Of a stretch of DNA of 14,648 nt, positions 6,714-14,648 are shown piece after piece (positions within the stretch are counted from its first letter, which is position 1; the number at the start of each line of letters is the position of its first letter). Both the position numbers and the translations under genes were made by a program. The notes beneath the pieces are model-generated. The model did not search any database, was not told where the DNA came from, and saw only the letters and a list, made by a program, of their open reading frames with translations. Origin of the DNA: Clostridiales bacterium (GTDB lineage: Bacteria > Bacillota > Clostridia > Lachnospirales > CAG-274); assembly GCA_021202835.1 (NCBI GenBank), contig JAJQCI010000280.1, forward strand, positions 1-14,648, given 5' to 3'.

Positions 6714-9700
6714 CTGAGCTGACTGCTGTTTCAAGTGCAGCCTCTCTTACGGCTTCATAGGTAGAAATTTCCTCGGCTTCGTCCTGAGCCTCTTTGTCAA
6801 CAAGCTTAAGGTCAATCTTTCTGTAGCTGTTCATACCTGTTCCGGCAGGGATGAGCTTACCGATTATAACATTTTCCTTAAGGCCTATAAGTGAGTCAAC
6901 CTTACCCTTAATAGCTGCTTCCGTAAGAACTCTTGTTGTTTCCTGGAAGGAAGCTGCCGCAAGGAAGGAGTCTGTTGCCAGTGAGGCCTTTGTTATGCCT
7001 AAGAGGGTTCTTGTGCCTACGGGCAGAGCCAAATAGCCCTTGAGAAGCTTAGGCAGGCCGTTTTCTTCGGCATAAACATTATATTCGTCAATTTTATTGT
7101 TATAGCTTAAAAGATTTCCGCTGTGTCCCGGCATATATTCGGCTGTGTCTTCGGGAAGACGGGCCATAATCTCTTCGTTATATTCGAATATGCCTTCGTT
7201 TAATGCGGCTGCATTGTTGTTATAGGCTTCTATATCGGAAGGTCTTTCCAATGTGAATATTGACTCTGCCGCCGTGCCGGAGATTCGCTTTGTGTTGATT
7301 TGGGAGCTTTCGGCGTTTCTCTTTATGAAATCTTCCGTAAGCTCTTCAAATTCGAGCCAGTCAACGAAGCTGCCGGCTAAGATGTCTGTGTCGCCGCCGT
7401 CTTCGGCTTTAACTCTCTTAAGCATCTGGTGAATAATGATTTCGATATGCTTATCGTTTATGTCAACACCCTGAAGTCTGTAAACTCTCTGAACCTCTTT
7501 AAGAATATAGTCCTGAACGCCCCTTATACCGTTTATTCTCAAAATGTCATGGGGGTCGATAGAGCCTTCCGTAAGGGGTGTGCCTGCTTCGATTTCGGTG
7601 TCGTTCATAACCTTGATTCTTGCCCCGTAGGGTATTACATATTCTGTTGTGTTTCCGCCGGATTCTTCAACGAAAACCTTGCTCTGGTTCTTAAGGTCTG
7701 AAACAGTAACCTTGCCGCCCTTTTCAGCAATTATAGCAACTCCCTTGGGTTTTCTTGCTTCGAAAAGCTCTTCAACTCTGGGAAGACCTTGTGTAAGGTC
7801 GTTGCCCGAAACGCCGCCGGTGTGGAATGTTCTCATAGTAAGCTGAGTACCGGGCTCGCCGATTGACTGAGCCGCAATCGTACCTACGGACTCACCTATT
7901 CTTACAAGTCTGCCCGAAGCCATATTTGCCCCGTAGCACTTTGAACAAATACCGTTTTTACAGTGGCAGGAAAGAATATTTCTTATATAAACCTTTTCTA
8001 TGCCGGCGGCCACAATAGCGTCGGTCTTGTCTGGGGTGATCATTGTGTCGGCCTTAACGAGAAGCTCACCTGTCTCGGGATGATAGATGTCGTTTACGGA
8101 GAAACGGCCTCTTATTCTGTCGCCCAAAGGCTCGATTGTTTCTCTTCCGTCCATAAAGGCGGAAACCCACATTCCGGGAATTTCGTCATGGCCTTCTGCG
8201 CAGTCATACTCTCTTATGATCATTTCCTGAGATACGTCTACGAGACGTCTCGTAAGATAACCTGAGTCGGCCGTACGAAGAGCCGTGTCAGAAAGACCCT
8301 TTCTTGCGCCGTGAGCGGAAATGAAGTATTCCTGAACGGAAAGGCCCTCACGGAAGTTAGCCTTTATGGGAAGCTCGATTGTATCACCTGTAGGCGAAGC
8401 CATAAGACCACGCATACCGGCAAGCTGTTTAATCTGTCTGTTTGAACCTCTGGCGCCTGAGTGGGCCATCATATAAATGTCGTTATACTGGCCGAGATTT
8501 TCAAGAAGAGCGTCGGTAATCTTCTTATCCGCTTCTTCCCAAACCTGTATAACCTTTGCGTGACGTTCTTCGTCGGTCATAAGACCTCTTCTGAACATCT
8601 TTGTAATCTTTTCAACCTCTCTGTCGCCTTCGTCAAGATAAGCCTGTTTAGATTCGGGAATCTTCATGTCGGAAACCGAAACCGTAAGGGCGGCTCTTGT
8701 TGAGAACTTAAAGCCCAGAGACTTGATATTATCCAAAACAACGGCTGTTTCGGTTGCCGGGTGTTTGTTTATACAGCGGTTGATAATTTTACCCAGTTCC
8801 TTTTTGCCTGTTAAGAAGTCAATCTCATATTCGAAGAGATTTTCTTCCTTGCTTCTGTCGACAAAGCCTATATCCTGGGGAATTATTTCATTGAATATAA
8901 TACGTCCGGCCGTTGTTTCAACTATTTTTGACCTTTCGACTCCGTCTATGGTAAGGGTTCTTCTGACTCTTATTGCCTCGTGAAGAGTGATTACATTGTT
9001 GTCATAAGCAAGTCTTGCTTCGTTTTCGTCTTTGAAAACGTGAACCAAATTGCCGTATTCATCTCTGTTTTCTCCTCTTTTAAGAGTAAGATAATATATA
9101 CCCAAAACCATATCCTGAGTGGGAACGGTAACGGGTTCACCGTCGGAGGGCTTAAGAAGGTTGTTAGGTGAAAGCAGAAGGAATCTGCATTCTGCCTGGG
9201 CTTCAACCGACAGAGGAACGTGAATAGCCATCTGGTCGCCGTCGAAGTCGGCGTTGTATGCCGTACATACAAGGGGATGAAGCTTCAGGGCCTTGCCTTC
9301 TACAAGAACGGGCTCGAAAGCCTGAATACCCAGTCTGTGAAGTGTGGGGGCTCTGTTAAGCATAACGGGGTGTTCCTTTATAACGTTTTCAAGAACGTCC
9401 CAAACCTCGGGCTGAAGTCTTTCAACCATTCTCTTGGCCGACTTTATGTTGTGGGCAAGCTCAAGCTCAACAAGCTTTTTCATAACGAAGGGCTTAAACA
9501 GCTCAATAGCCATTTCTTTGGGCAGACCGCACTGGTAAATCTTAAGGGTGGGGCCGACTACGATAACGGAACGGCCCGAATAGTCAACTCTCTTGCCCAA
9601 AAGGTTCTGGCGGAAACGGCCCTGCTTACCCTTTAAAAGGTCGGATAAGCTCTTTAAGTCTCTGTTGCCGGGACCTGTGACTGCCTTGCCTCTTCTGCCG

Positions 9701-10620
9701 TTGTCGATAAGGGCGTCAACGGCCTCCTGAAGCATTCTCTTTTCGTTTCTTACGATAATATCGGGAGCCTGAAGCTCTATAAGCCTTTTAAGACGGTTGT
9801 TTCTGTTTATAACTCTTCTGTAAAGATCGTTTAAGTCTGAAGTGGCAAACCTGCCGCCGTCCAGCTGGACCATAGGACGGAGATCCGGAGGGATAACCGG
9901 TATAGCGTCCAAAATCATCCATTCGGGCTTATTTCCCGAATTTCTGAAGGACTCTATAACCTCAAGCTTTTTAATTATTCTGACCTTTTTTTGCTTTGAG
10001 GCCGCCTTGCTGTTGCTTTTAAGCTCTGCCTTATATTTGGCGGCTTCAGCGTCTAAGTCTATAGCGGCCAAAAGCTCTTTAATGGCTTCGGCACCCATGC
10101 CTACTCTGAATGTGTTTCCGTATTTGTCATAGGCCTCTCTGTACTGGGGTTCTCTTAAAATTTCTTTATATTCAAGGTCGGTTTTGCCCGGATCGAGAAC
10201 TATATAAGCCGCAAAGTAGAGAACCTCTTCAAGCTTTTTGGGGCTGATTCCCAAAAGTATGCCCATTCTGCTGGGGATACCCTTGAAATACCAAATATGT
10301 GAAACGGGAGCGGCAAGCTCGATATGCCCCATTCTTTCACGTCTTACCTTTGACTTTGTTACTTCAACGCCGCAGCGGTCGCAGACAGTGCCCTTATAGC
10401 GGATTCTCTTATACTTTCCGCAGTGACACTCCCAGTCCTTTGTGGGGCCGAAAATCTTTTCACAGAAAAGACCGTCTACCTCGGGCTTTAAAGTTCTGTA
10501 GTTAATAGTTTCGGGCTTTAAAACCTCGCCGTGAGACCATTCTCTTATTTTTTCAGGAGATGTAAGTCCTATTCTGATTGAATCAAAAACTATCTGGTCT
10601 GAATCCTTATTTGCAGACAT
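6685..10620 (-). CDS. rpoC: RNA polymerase subunit beta' (RpoC)
   Basis: The beta' subunit forms the catalytic clamp half of RNA polymerase. The N-terminal zinc site is C65, C67, C80 and C83. The catalytic motif NADFDGD is at 456-462, with Mg-binding D458, D460 and D462. The bridge helix begins near 718 ('[12 protein letters not shown]'). The second zinc site is C807, C885, C892 and C895. The trigger loop includes MRTFHTGG at 929-936 and lacks the long insertion found in proteobacteria. At 1311 residues it is about 110 longer than Bacillus RpoC (about 1200, from memory). Most of the excess lies between G1083 and L1206, where a ~94-residue insertion interrupts the C-terminal region; conserved sequence ([19 protein letters not shown]) resumes after it. 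GGGGAGG at 10627-10633 lies six bases before the ATG. rpoB ends 18 bases upstream, so the pair is cotranscribed. Confidence 0.99.
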   Translation of the reverse strand: MSANKDSDQIVFDSIRIGLTSPEKIREWSHGEVLKPETINYRTLKPEVDGLFCEKIFGPTKDWECHCGKYKRIRYKGTVCDRCGVEVTKSKVRRERMGHIELAAPVSHIWYFKGIPSRMGILLGISPKKLEEVLYFAAYIVLDPGKTDLEYKEILREPQYREAYDKYGNTFRVGMGAEAIKELLAAIDLDAEAAKYKAELKSNSKAASKQKKVRIIKKLEVIESFRNSGNKPEWMILDAIPVIPPDLRPMVQLDGGRFATSDLNDLYRRVINRNNRLKRLIELQAPDIIVRNEKRMLQEAVDALIDNGRRGKAVTGPGNRDLKSLSDLLKGKQGRFRQNLLGKRVDYSGRSVIVVGPTLKIYQCGLPKEMAIELFKPFVMKKLVELELAHNIKSAKRMVERLQPEVWDVLENVIKEHPVMLNRAPTLHRLGIQAFEPVLVEGKALKLHPLVCTAYNADFDGDQMAIHVPLSVEAQAECRFLLLSPNNLLKPSDGEPVTVPTQDMVLGIYYLTLKRGENRDEYGNLVHVFKDENEARLAYDNNVITLHEAIRVRRTLTIDGVERSKIVETTAGRIIFNEIIPQDIGFVDRSKEENLFEYEIDFLTGKKELGKIINRCINKHPATETAVVLDNIKSLGFKFSTRAALTVSVSDMKIPESKQAYLDEGDREVEKITKMFRRGLMTDEERHAKVIQVWEEADKKITDALLENLGQYNDIYMMAHSGARGSNRQIKQLAGMRGLMASPTGDTIELPIKANFREGLSVQEYFISAHGARKGLSDTALRTADSGYLTRRLVDVSQEMIIREYDCAEGHDEIPGMWVSAFMDGRETIEPLGDRIRGRFSVNDIYHPETGELLVKADTMITPDKTDAIVAAGIEKVYIRNILSCHCKNGICSKCYGANMASGRLVRIGESVGTIAAQSIGEPGTQLTMRTFHTGGVSGNDLTQGLPRVEELFEARKPKGVAIIAEKGGKVTVSDLKNQSKVFVEESGGNTTEYVIPYGARIKVMNDTEIEAGTPLTEGSIDPHDILRINGIRGVQDYILKEVQRVYRLQGVDINDKHIEIIIHQMLKRVKAEDGGDTDILAGSFVDWLEFEELTEDFIKRNAESSQINTKRISGTAAESIFTLERPSDIEAYNNNAAALNEGIFEYNEEIMARLPEDTAEYMPGHSGNLLSYNNKIDEYNVYAEENGLPKLLKGYLALPVGTRTLLGITKASLATDSFLAAASFQETTRVLTEAAIKGKVDSLIGLKENVIIGKLIPAGTGMNSYRKIDLKLVDKEAQDEAEEISTYEAVREAALETAVSSDEIITAETV
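7006..7371 (-). other. rpoC: Region of RpoC (residues 1084-1205) holding a lineage-specific insertion
   Basis: Between the conserved block GDTDILAG and LLGITKAS there are 122 residues, where the E. coli and Bacillus proteins have about 28-29 (from memory). The extra ~94 residues are polar and rich in Asn, Tyr, Glu and Ala, and look largely helical. Short similar phrases recur: [21 protein letters not shown] and [10 protein letters not shown]. The frame is unbroken and codon use resembles the rest of rpoC, so it looks like a genuine protein insert and not an intein or frameshift. I recognise no domain in it. Confidence 0.7.
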
Positions 10621-10638
10621 TTACTACCTCCCCTTTCT

Positions 10639-13600
10639 TTAATCATCTATTTCGTCTGTATCATCGGAATATTTAAAGCTGTCGATGTCAAAATCCTTTT
10701 CGGCGTTCATAAGCCTTTTGTCAAGCTCGCTGAGCTCAGAATCGTCATCGTCATCATCGTCAAAATCAACGCTGTCAAGGTTAAGGCTGCTTAAAACTCC
10801 GCCGATAACGTCATTATCGTCTTTTTCAATAACAGCATTTTCATCTACGGGGGCAGGGCCCTTGGCGATAATATTGTCTTCAGTACCTTCTATATTAACC
10901 GTAAGCTCGTCAACATCGTCTATAGACTCTTTTATGTCGACTTCTTCATTGTTTTCATTTAAAATTTTAATATCGAGACAAAGGGCCTGAAGCTCTTTTA
11001 GAAGAACCTTAAACGACTCGGGAATTCCCGGTTCGGGTATATTCTGACCCTTAACAATAGCTTCGTAGGTTTTAACTCTTCCCACAATATCGTCGGATTT
11101 GACGGTAAGAATTTCCTGAAGAGTATATGCTGCGCCGTATGCCTCCAGCGCCCAAACCTCCATCTCGCCGAATCTCTGGCCGCCGAACTGGGCCTTGCCG
11201 CCCAAAGGCTGCTGGGTTACAAGTGAATAAGGGCCTGTTGAACGGGCGTGAATCTTGTCTTCAACAAGGTGGTGGAGCTTAAGATAGTGCATGAAGCCTA
11301 TTGTTGTGGCGTTGTCGAAGGGCTCGCCGGTGCGTCCGTCACGAAGCTGAACACGGCCCGTGTGGTTTATAGGCACGCCCTTCCATTCTTCTCTGTGAGC
11401 CTTGTTTCCTTCAAGGAAGGCATAAATTTCGTCGTTAATTTTGCCCTTCCACTTAGCTTCGAAATCTTCCCATTCGGAATTTGCAAAGTCGTTTGCAAGC
11501 TCAAGAGTGTCCATAATGTCTTTTTCTCTTGCGCCGTCGAAAACGGGAGTTGCGACCTTAAAGCCCAGAACATTTGCCGCAAGTCCCAAGTGAATTTCAA
11601 GAACCTGACCTATATTCATACGTGAGGGAACGCCCAGAGGGTTAAGAACTATGTCAAGGGGTCTGCCGTTGGGAAGGAAGGGCATATCTTCAACGGGAAG
11701 AACTCTCGAAACAACACCTTTGTTTCCGTGACGGCCGGCCATCTTGTCACCTACCGAGATTTTTCTTTTTTGAGCAATATAAACTCTTACAAGCTTGTTT
11801 ACGCCGGGGCCCAGCTCGTCACAGTTTTCTCTTGTGAATATTTTAACGTCAACAACAGTACCGCTTTCACCGTGGGGAAGTCTTAAAGAGTTGTCTCTTA
11901 CTTCTCTGGCCTTTTCGCCGAAAATCGCCCGAAGAAGTCTTTCCTCTGCGGTAAGCTCTGTTTCGCCCTTGGGAGTAACCTTGCCTACGAGAATGTCGTT
12001 TGCGTTAACCTCGGCGCCTATTCTTATAATGCCGTTTTCGTTAAGAACTCTCAAAGCGTCTTCGCCAACGTTGGGAATATCGTTTGTTATTTCCTCGGCG
12101 CCCAGCTTAGTGTCTCTTGCTTCACATTCGTGCTCTTCTATATGAACTGAGGTATAAACGTCTTCCGCAACAAGCTTTTCCGAAAGGAGAACGGCGTCCT
12201 CATAGTTATAGCCTTCCCATGTCATAAAGCCTATAAGGGGGTTCTTGCCCAGAGCAAGCTCTCCGTCCTTTGTGGAGGGGCCGTCGGCTATAATGTCGCC
12301 GGCTTCTATTCTGTCGCCCTTGTCTACTATAGGCTTCTGATTTATACAGGTAGACTGGTTTGATCTTGTAAATTTGATAAGGGGATATCTGTCTTTTTCT
12401 CCCTTATCTGTAATAATAACTATTTCAGCAGCGTCAACAGTGTCAACATAGCCGCTGTTTTTGGCCACAACAACAACGCCCGAGTCTTTAGCCGTCTTAT
12501 ATTCCATACCGGTACCTACTATAGGGCTTTCGGTAGTTAAAAGAGGAACGGCCTGACGCTGCATGTTTGAACCCATAAGGGCTCTTGTTACGTCGTCGTT
12601 TTCAAGGAAGGGAATAAGGGCGGTAGCCACCGAAACAAGCATCTTGGGAGATACGTCCATAAGCTCGACTCTGTCCTGATTTATTTCAACGTTGTCAACG
12701 CCCAGCCTGGCGGTAACCTTGTTGTGAACGAAGTGGCTGTCGGCGTCAAGGGGCTCGTTTGCCTGGGCAATTACATAGCCCTCTTCTTCGTCTGCTGTAA
12801 TATATATAACGTCGTCTGTAACGACCGACTTTCCGTCCTCCCCTTTAACAACTATTCTGTAGGGGGCTTCTATAAAGCCGTATTCGTTAATTCTGGCGTA
12901 TGCCGCAAGAGAGTTTATAAGGCCGATGTTGGGGCCTTCGGGAGTCTCTATGGGGCACATTCTGCCGTAGTGGGAGGTATGAACGTCACGAACCTCGAAG
13001 CCGGCTCTCTCTCTTGAAAGACCGCCGGGGCCCAGAGCCGAAAGACGTCTCTTGTGTGTCAGCTCGCCCAAGGGGTTGTTCTGGTCCATAAACTGGGAAA
13101 GCTGGGAGCTTCCGAAAAACTCTTTTATAGCCGCCTTAACGGGCTTGATGTTTATAAGAGCCTGGGGAGTGATTGAGTCTTTGTCCTGAGTGGACATTCT
13201 CTCTCTTACAACCCTCTCCATACGTGTAACGCCTATTCTGAACTGGTTTTGAAGAAGCTCGCCTACGGCACGGATACGTCTGTTGCCCAAATGGTCGATG
13301 TCATCCTTGTTTCCTATGTCATAGTCAAGATGAATACAATAATTTATTGTAGCCATAATATCATCATAGGTAATGTGTTTGGGGTTAAGCTCGCTTAAGT
13401 TTGTGCGGATGCTTACCTTTAAATCGTCTGCATCTTCACAGTTTTCGAGAATTTCCTTTAAAACCGGAAAGTAAACGAGAACGTCGTCTTTAAGGCCGAA
13501 GTCTTTGGCGCTTAAGCCGTAGCCTTCTATAAAGGGATTAAGGGCAACCTGCTTGTTTGTAAGAATTTTGCATCTTTCTCCGTCTTCCTTAACAATATAT

Positions 13601-14595
13601 ACCGAAGCGATGCCCGAATTCTGAACAGCGTCGCAAAGGGCTCTGTCAAGCTTTGTGCCTGCTTCGCATATGATTTCACCTGTAAGGGGGTCAACAGCGT
13701 CCTCTGCAAGCTTATAGCCGTTTATTCTGTTTTTAAGCATAAGCTTTTTGTTATATTTATAACGTCCCACCTTCGCCAAATCATATCTTTTTGGGTCGTA
13801 GAACATATTGTTAATGAGGGCTTCCGAAGATTCGAGAGTAGGGGGCTCGCCGGGTCTTATTTTTTTGTAAAGCTCTACAAGAGCCTCGGCGTAGTTGGTG
13901 GTTGTGTCCTTTTCGAGTGTGGCCGTAATTTTGGGCTCGTCTCCGAAAAGGTCATAAATTTCCTCTTCGCTGCCTTTCTTTGTGGGGCTTAAGGCTCTTA
14001 CCAGAATAGTAACGGGCAGCTTTCTCGTTCTGTCGACTCTTACGCTGAAAACATCGTTTGAGTCTGTTTCATATTCAAGCCATGCGCCTCTGTTGGGGAT
14101 AACCTGTGAGGTTAAGAGGTTTTTGCCGGCTTTATCCTTTTCAATTGCATAATAAATACCGGGAGAACGAACCAGCTGGCTTACTATAACTCTCTCCGCA
14201 CCGTTTATAACAAAAGTGCCCGTGTCTGTCATAAGAGGGAAATCACCCATAAAGATTTCCTGTTCTTTTATTTCATCAAGTTCCTTGTTGCGAAGTCTTA
14301 CTTTAACATACAGGGGAGCAGCGTAGGTTGCATCGCACTTTTTACACTCCATAATGGTGTATTTGGGAGGTCTGTCAAGTGAGAAATCCAAAAATTCAAG
14401 TATAAGATCTCCGTTATAATCGCTCATAGGAGATATATCGTCAAACACCTCTCTCAGTCCGTCAGTTTTAAACCACTCATAGCTGTCTTTTTGAAGCGCT
14501 AAAAGATTGGGCATTTCAAGCACTTCCTGAACGGTTTCATAGCTTACTCTCTGAACGTGGCCAAGCTTCACAGGCTTCATTCTGTCTTTTTCCAT
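10639..14595 (-). CDS. rpoB: RNA polymerase subunit beta (RpoB)
   Basis: The beta subunit of RNA polymerase, 1318 residues and apparently complete. The N-terminal lobe shows '[24 protein letters not shown]'-type sequence (about 115-140). The rifampicin pocket (about 495-521) keeps the susceptible residues D504, H514 and S519, equivalent to E. coli D516, H526 and S531. '[12 protein letters not shown]' is the conserved central block, and K951 and K959 in [12 protein letters not shown] correspond to active-site lysines K1065 and K1073 of E. coli. The conserved fold ends near '[13 protein letters not shown]' (from 1193). About 115 acidic residues follow, including seven Asp in a row at 1279-1285, longer than the Bacillus tail. 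AAGGAG at 14605-14610 lies nine bases before the ATG, favouring M1 over M6. rpoC follows after 18 bases. The usual upstream neighbour rplL would lie outside the window. Confidence 0.99.
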   Translation of the reverse strand: MEKDRMKPVKLGHVQRVSYETVQEVLEMPNLLALQKDSYEWFKTDGLREVFDDISPMSDYNGDLILEFLDFSLDRPPKYTIMECKKCDATYAAPLYVKVRLRNKELDEIKEQEIFMGDFPLMTDTGTFVINGAERVIVSQLVRSPGIYYAIEKDKAGKNLLTSQVIPNRGAWLEYETDSNDVFSVRVDRTRKLPVTILVRALSPTKKGSEEEIYDLFGDEPKITATLEKDTTTNYAEALVELYKKIRPGEPPTLESSEALINNMFYDPKRYDLAKVGRYKYNKKLMLKNRINGYKLAEDAVDPLTGEIICEAGTKLDRALCDAVQNSGIASVYIVKEDGERCKILTNKQVALNPFIEGYGLSAKDFGLKDDVLVYFPVLKEILENCEDADDLKVSIRTNLSELNPKHITYDDIMATINYCIHLDYDIGNKDDIDHLGNRRIRAVGELLQNQFRIGVTRMERVVRERMSTQDKDSITPQALINIKPVKAAIKEFFGSSQLSQFMDQNNPLGELTHKRRLSALGPGGLSRERAGFEVRDVHTSHYGRMCPIETPEGPNIGLINSLAAYARINEYGFIEAPYRIVVKGEDGKSVVTDDVIYITADEEEGYVIAQANEPLDADSHFVHNKVTARLGVDNVEINQDRVELMDVSPKMLVSVATALIPFLENDDVTRALMGSNMQRQAVPLLTTESPIVGTGMEYKTAKDSGVVVVAKNSGYVDTVDAAEIVIITDKGEKDRYPLIKFTRSNQSTCINQKPIVDKGDRIEAGDIIADGPSTKDGELALGKNPLIGFMTWEGYNYEDAVLLSEKLVAEDVYTSVHIEEHECEARDTKLGAEEITNDIPNVGEDALRVLNENGIIRIGAEVNANDILVGKVTPKGETELTAEERLLRAIFGEKAREVRDNSLRLPHGESGTVVDVKIFTRENCDELGPGVNKLVRVYIAQKRKISVGDKMAGRHGNKGVVSRVLPVEDMPFLPNGRPLDIVLNPLGVPSRMNIGQVLEIHLGLAANVLGFKVATPVFDGAREKDIMDTLELANDFANSEWEDFEAKWKGKINDEIYAFLEGNKAHREEWKGVPINHTGRVQLRDGRTGEPFDNATTIGFMHYLKLHHLVEDKIHARSTGPYSLVTQQPLGGKAQFGGQRFGEMEVWALEAYGAAYTLQEILTVKSDDIVGRVKTYEAIVKGQNIPEPGIPESFKVLLKELQALCLDIKILNENNEEVDIKESIDDVDELTVNIEGTEDNIIAKGPAPVDENAVIEKDDNDVIGGVLSSLNLDSVDFDDDDDDDSELSELDKRLMNAEKDFDIDSFKYSDDTDEIDD
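10741..10761 (-). repeat. GAT/GAC microsatellite encoding seven aspartates in the RpoB tail
   Basis: Seven consecutive aspartate codons alternate GAC and GAT almost regularly (GAC GAT GAT GAC GAT GAC GAT on the coding strand), making a 21-base near-repeat that could expand or contract by slippage in multiples of three. It lies in the non-conserved acidic C-terminal extension, so length changes would probably be tolerated. Confidence 0.8.
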
Positions 14596-14616
14596 ACGCC
14601 TTCACTCCTTATATTT

Positions 14617-14637
14617 TTTGTATTGCAAGCATACAAA
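14617..14637. repeat. Inverted repeat in the rpoB leader
   Basis: TTTGTAT (14617-14623) and ATACAAA (14631-14637) form a perfect 7-bp inverted repeat around a 7-base loop, just upstream of the rpoB ribosome binding site. The stem is AT-rich and weak, with one G-C pair, and neither side continues into a T run suited to termination in the rpoB direction. It could be a minor leader structure, an operator-like palindrome or chance. The rest of 14596-14648 holds only the ribosome site and no clear promoter. Confidence 0.35.
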
Positions 14638-14648
14638 GACGCCGAAAC

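Noticed and set aside
7006..7371. An intein or mobile insertion in rpoC
   Set aside because: The extra stretch is far shorter than an intein, lacks Cys/Ser at the start and an HN-type end, and has no flanking repeats; it reads as ordinary coding sequence.
9220..9636. 138-residue antisense frame inside rpoC
   Set aside because: It lies opposite the most conserved part of rpoC, including the catalytic motif, has no recognisable protein features, and its openness follows from the codon bias of the real gene.
10685..10990. Serine-rich 101-residue frame antisense to rpoB
   Set aside because: It is the mirror of the Asp-rich acidic tail (GAT/GAC read backwards gives Ser codons); no ribosome site and no recognisable protein features.
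12970..13113. Rifampicin-resistance change in RpoB
   Set aside because: All main contact positions (D504, H514, R517, S519, L521) match the susceptible form; the differences (Gly for Ser522, Leu for Ile524 and Ile530 in E. coli numbering) are not known resistance positions to me.

Overview
This window looks like core chromosome of a low-to-moderate-GC, endospore-lineage Firmicute, most likely class Clostridia. The grounds are a YqfD-type sporulation protein beside phoH, pgpH, ybeY and era, Firmicutes-type RpoB and RpoC without the proteobacterial trigger-loop insertion, strong GGAG-type ribosome binding sites, and AGA-rich arginine codon use. A narrower placement (a Lachnospirales-like clostridium) is only an impression.

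Layout. From the left edge to about 5.5 kb, six genes run rightward as one tight cluster: the end of yqfD, phoH, pgpH, ybeY, a family 4 uracil-DNA glycosylase and era. Three junctions are 4-base ATGA overlaps and one is a direct abutment, so the group is very probably one translationally coupled operon. It ends at a strong hairpin just after era. From about 5.6 kb to the right edge everything runs leftward: rpoB, then rpoC 18 bases later, then, past a second hairpin, a class I DAHP synthase. The two blocks converge on the era-side hairpin, which can work as a shared bidirectional terminator.

How the genes fit together. The rightward block combines ribosome and rRNA maturation (YbeY, Era, with PhoH as a likely RNA-linked ATPase partner), c-di-AMP turnover at the membrane (PgpH), base-excision repair (UDG4) and a sporulation-associated membrane protein (YqfD). 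The leftward block supplies the beta and beta' subunits of RNA polymerase and the first enzyme of the shikimate pathway. The whole window is essentially coding; no intergenic gap exceeds about 70 bases. I see no RNA gene, mobile element, CRISPR array or defence system.

What stands out. RpoC carries roughly 90 extra residues near its C-terminus, between the conserved GDTD and LLGITKAS blocks. RpoB has a long acidic tail containing seven consecutive aspartates. The DAHP synthase gene sits where the str operon (rpsL-rpsG-fusA) usually follows rpoC, with a possible promoter whose -10 overlaps the rpoC stop codon. A UDG4 gene occupies the place usually held by dgkA and cdd before era. None of these amounts to an evident new system; the RpoC insertion is the observation most worth following up.
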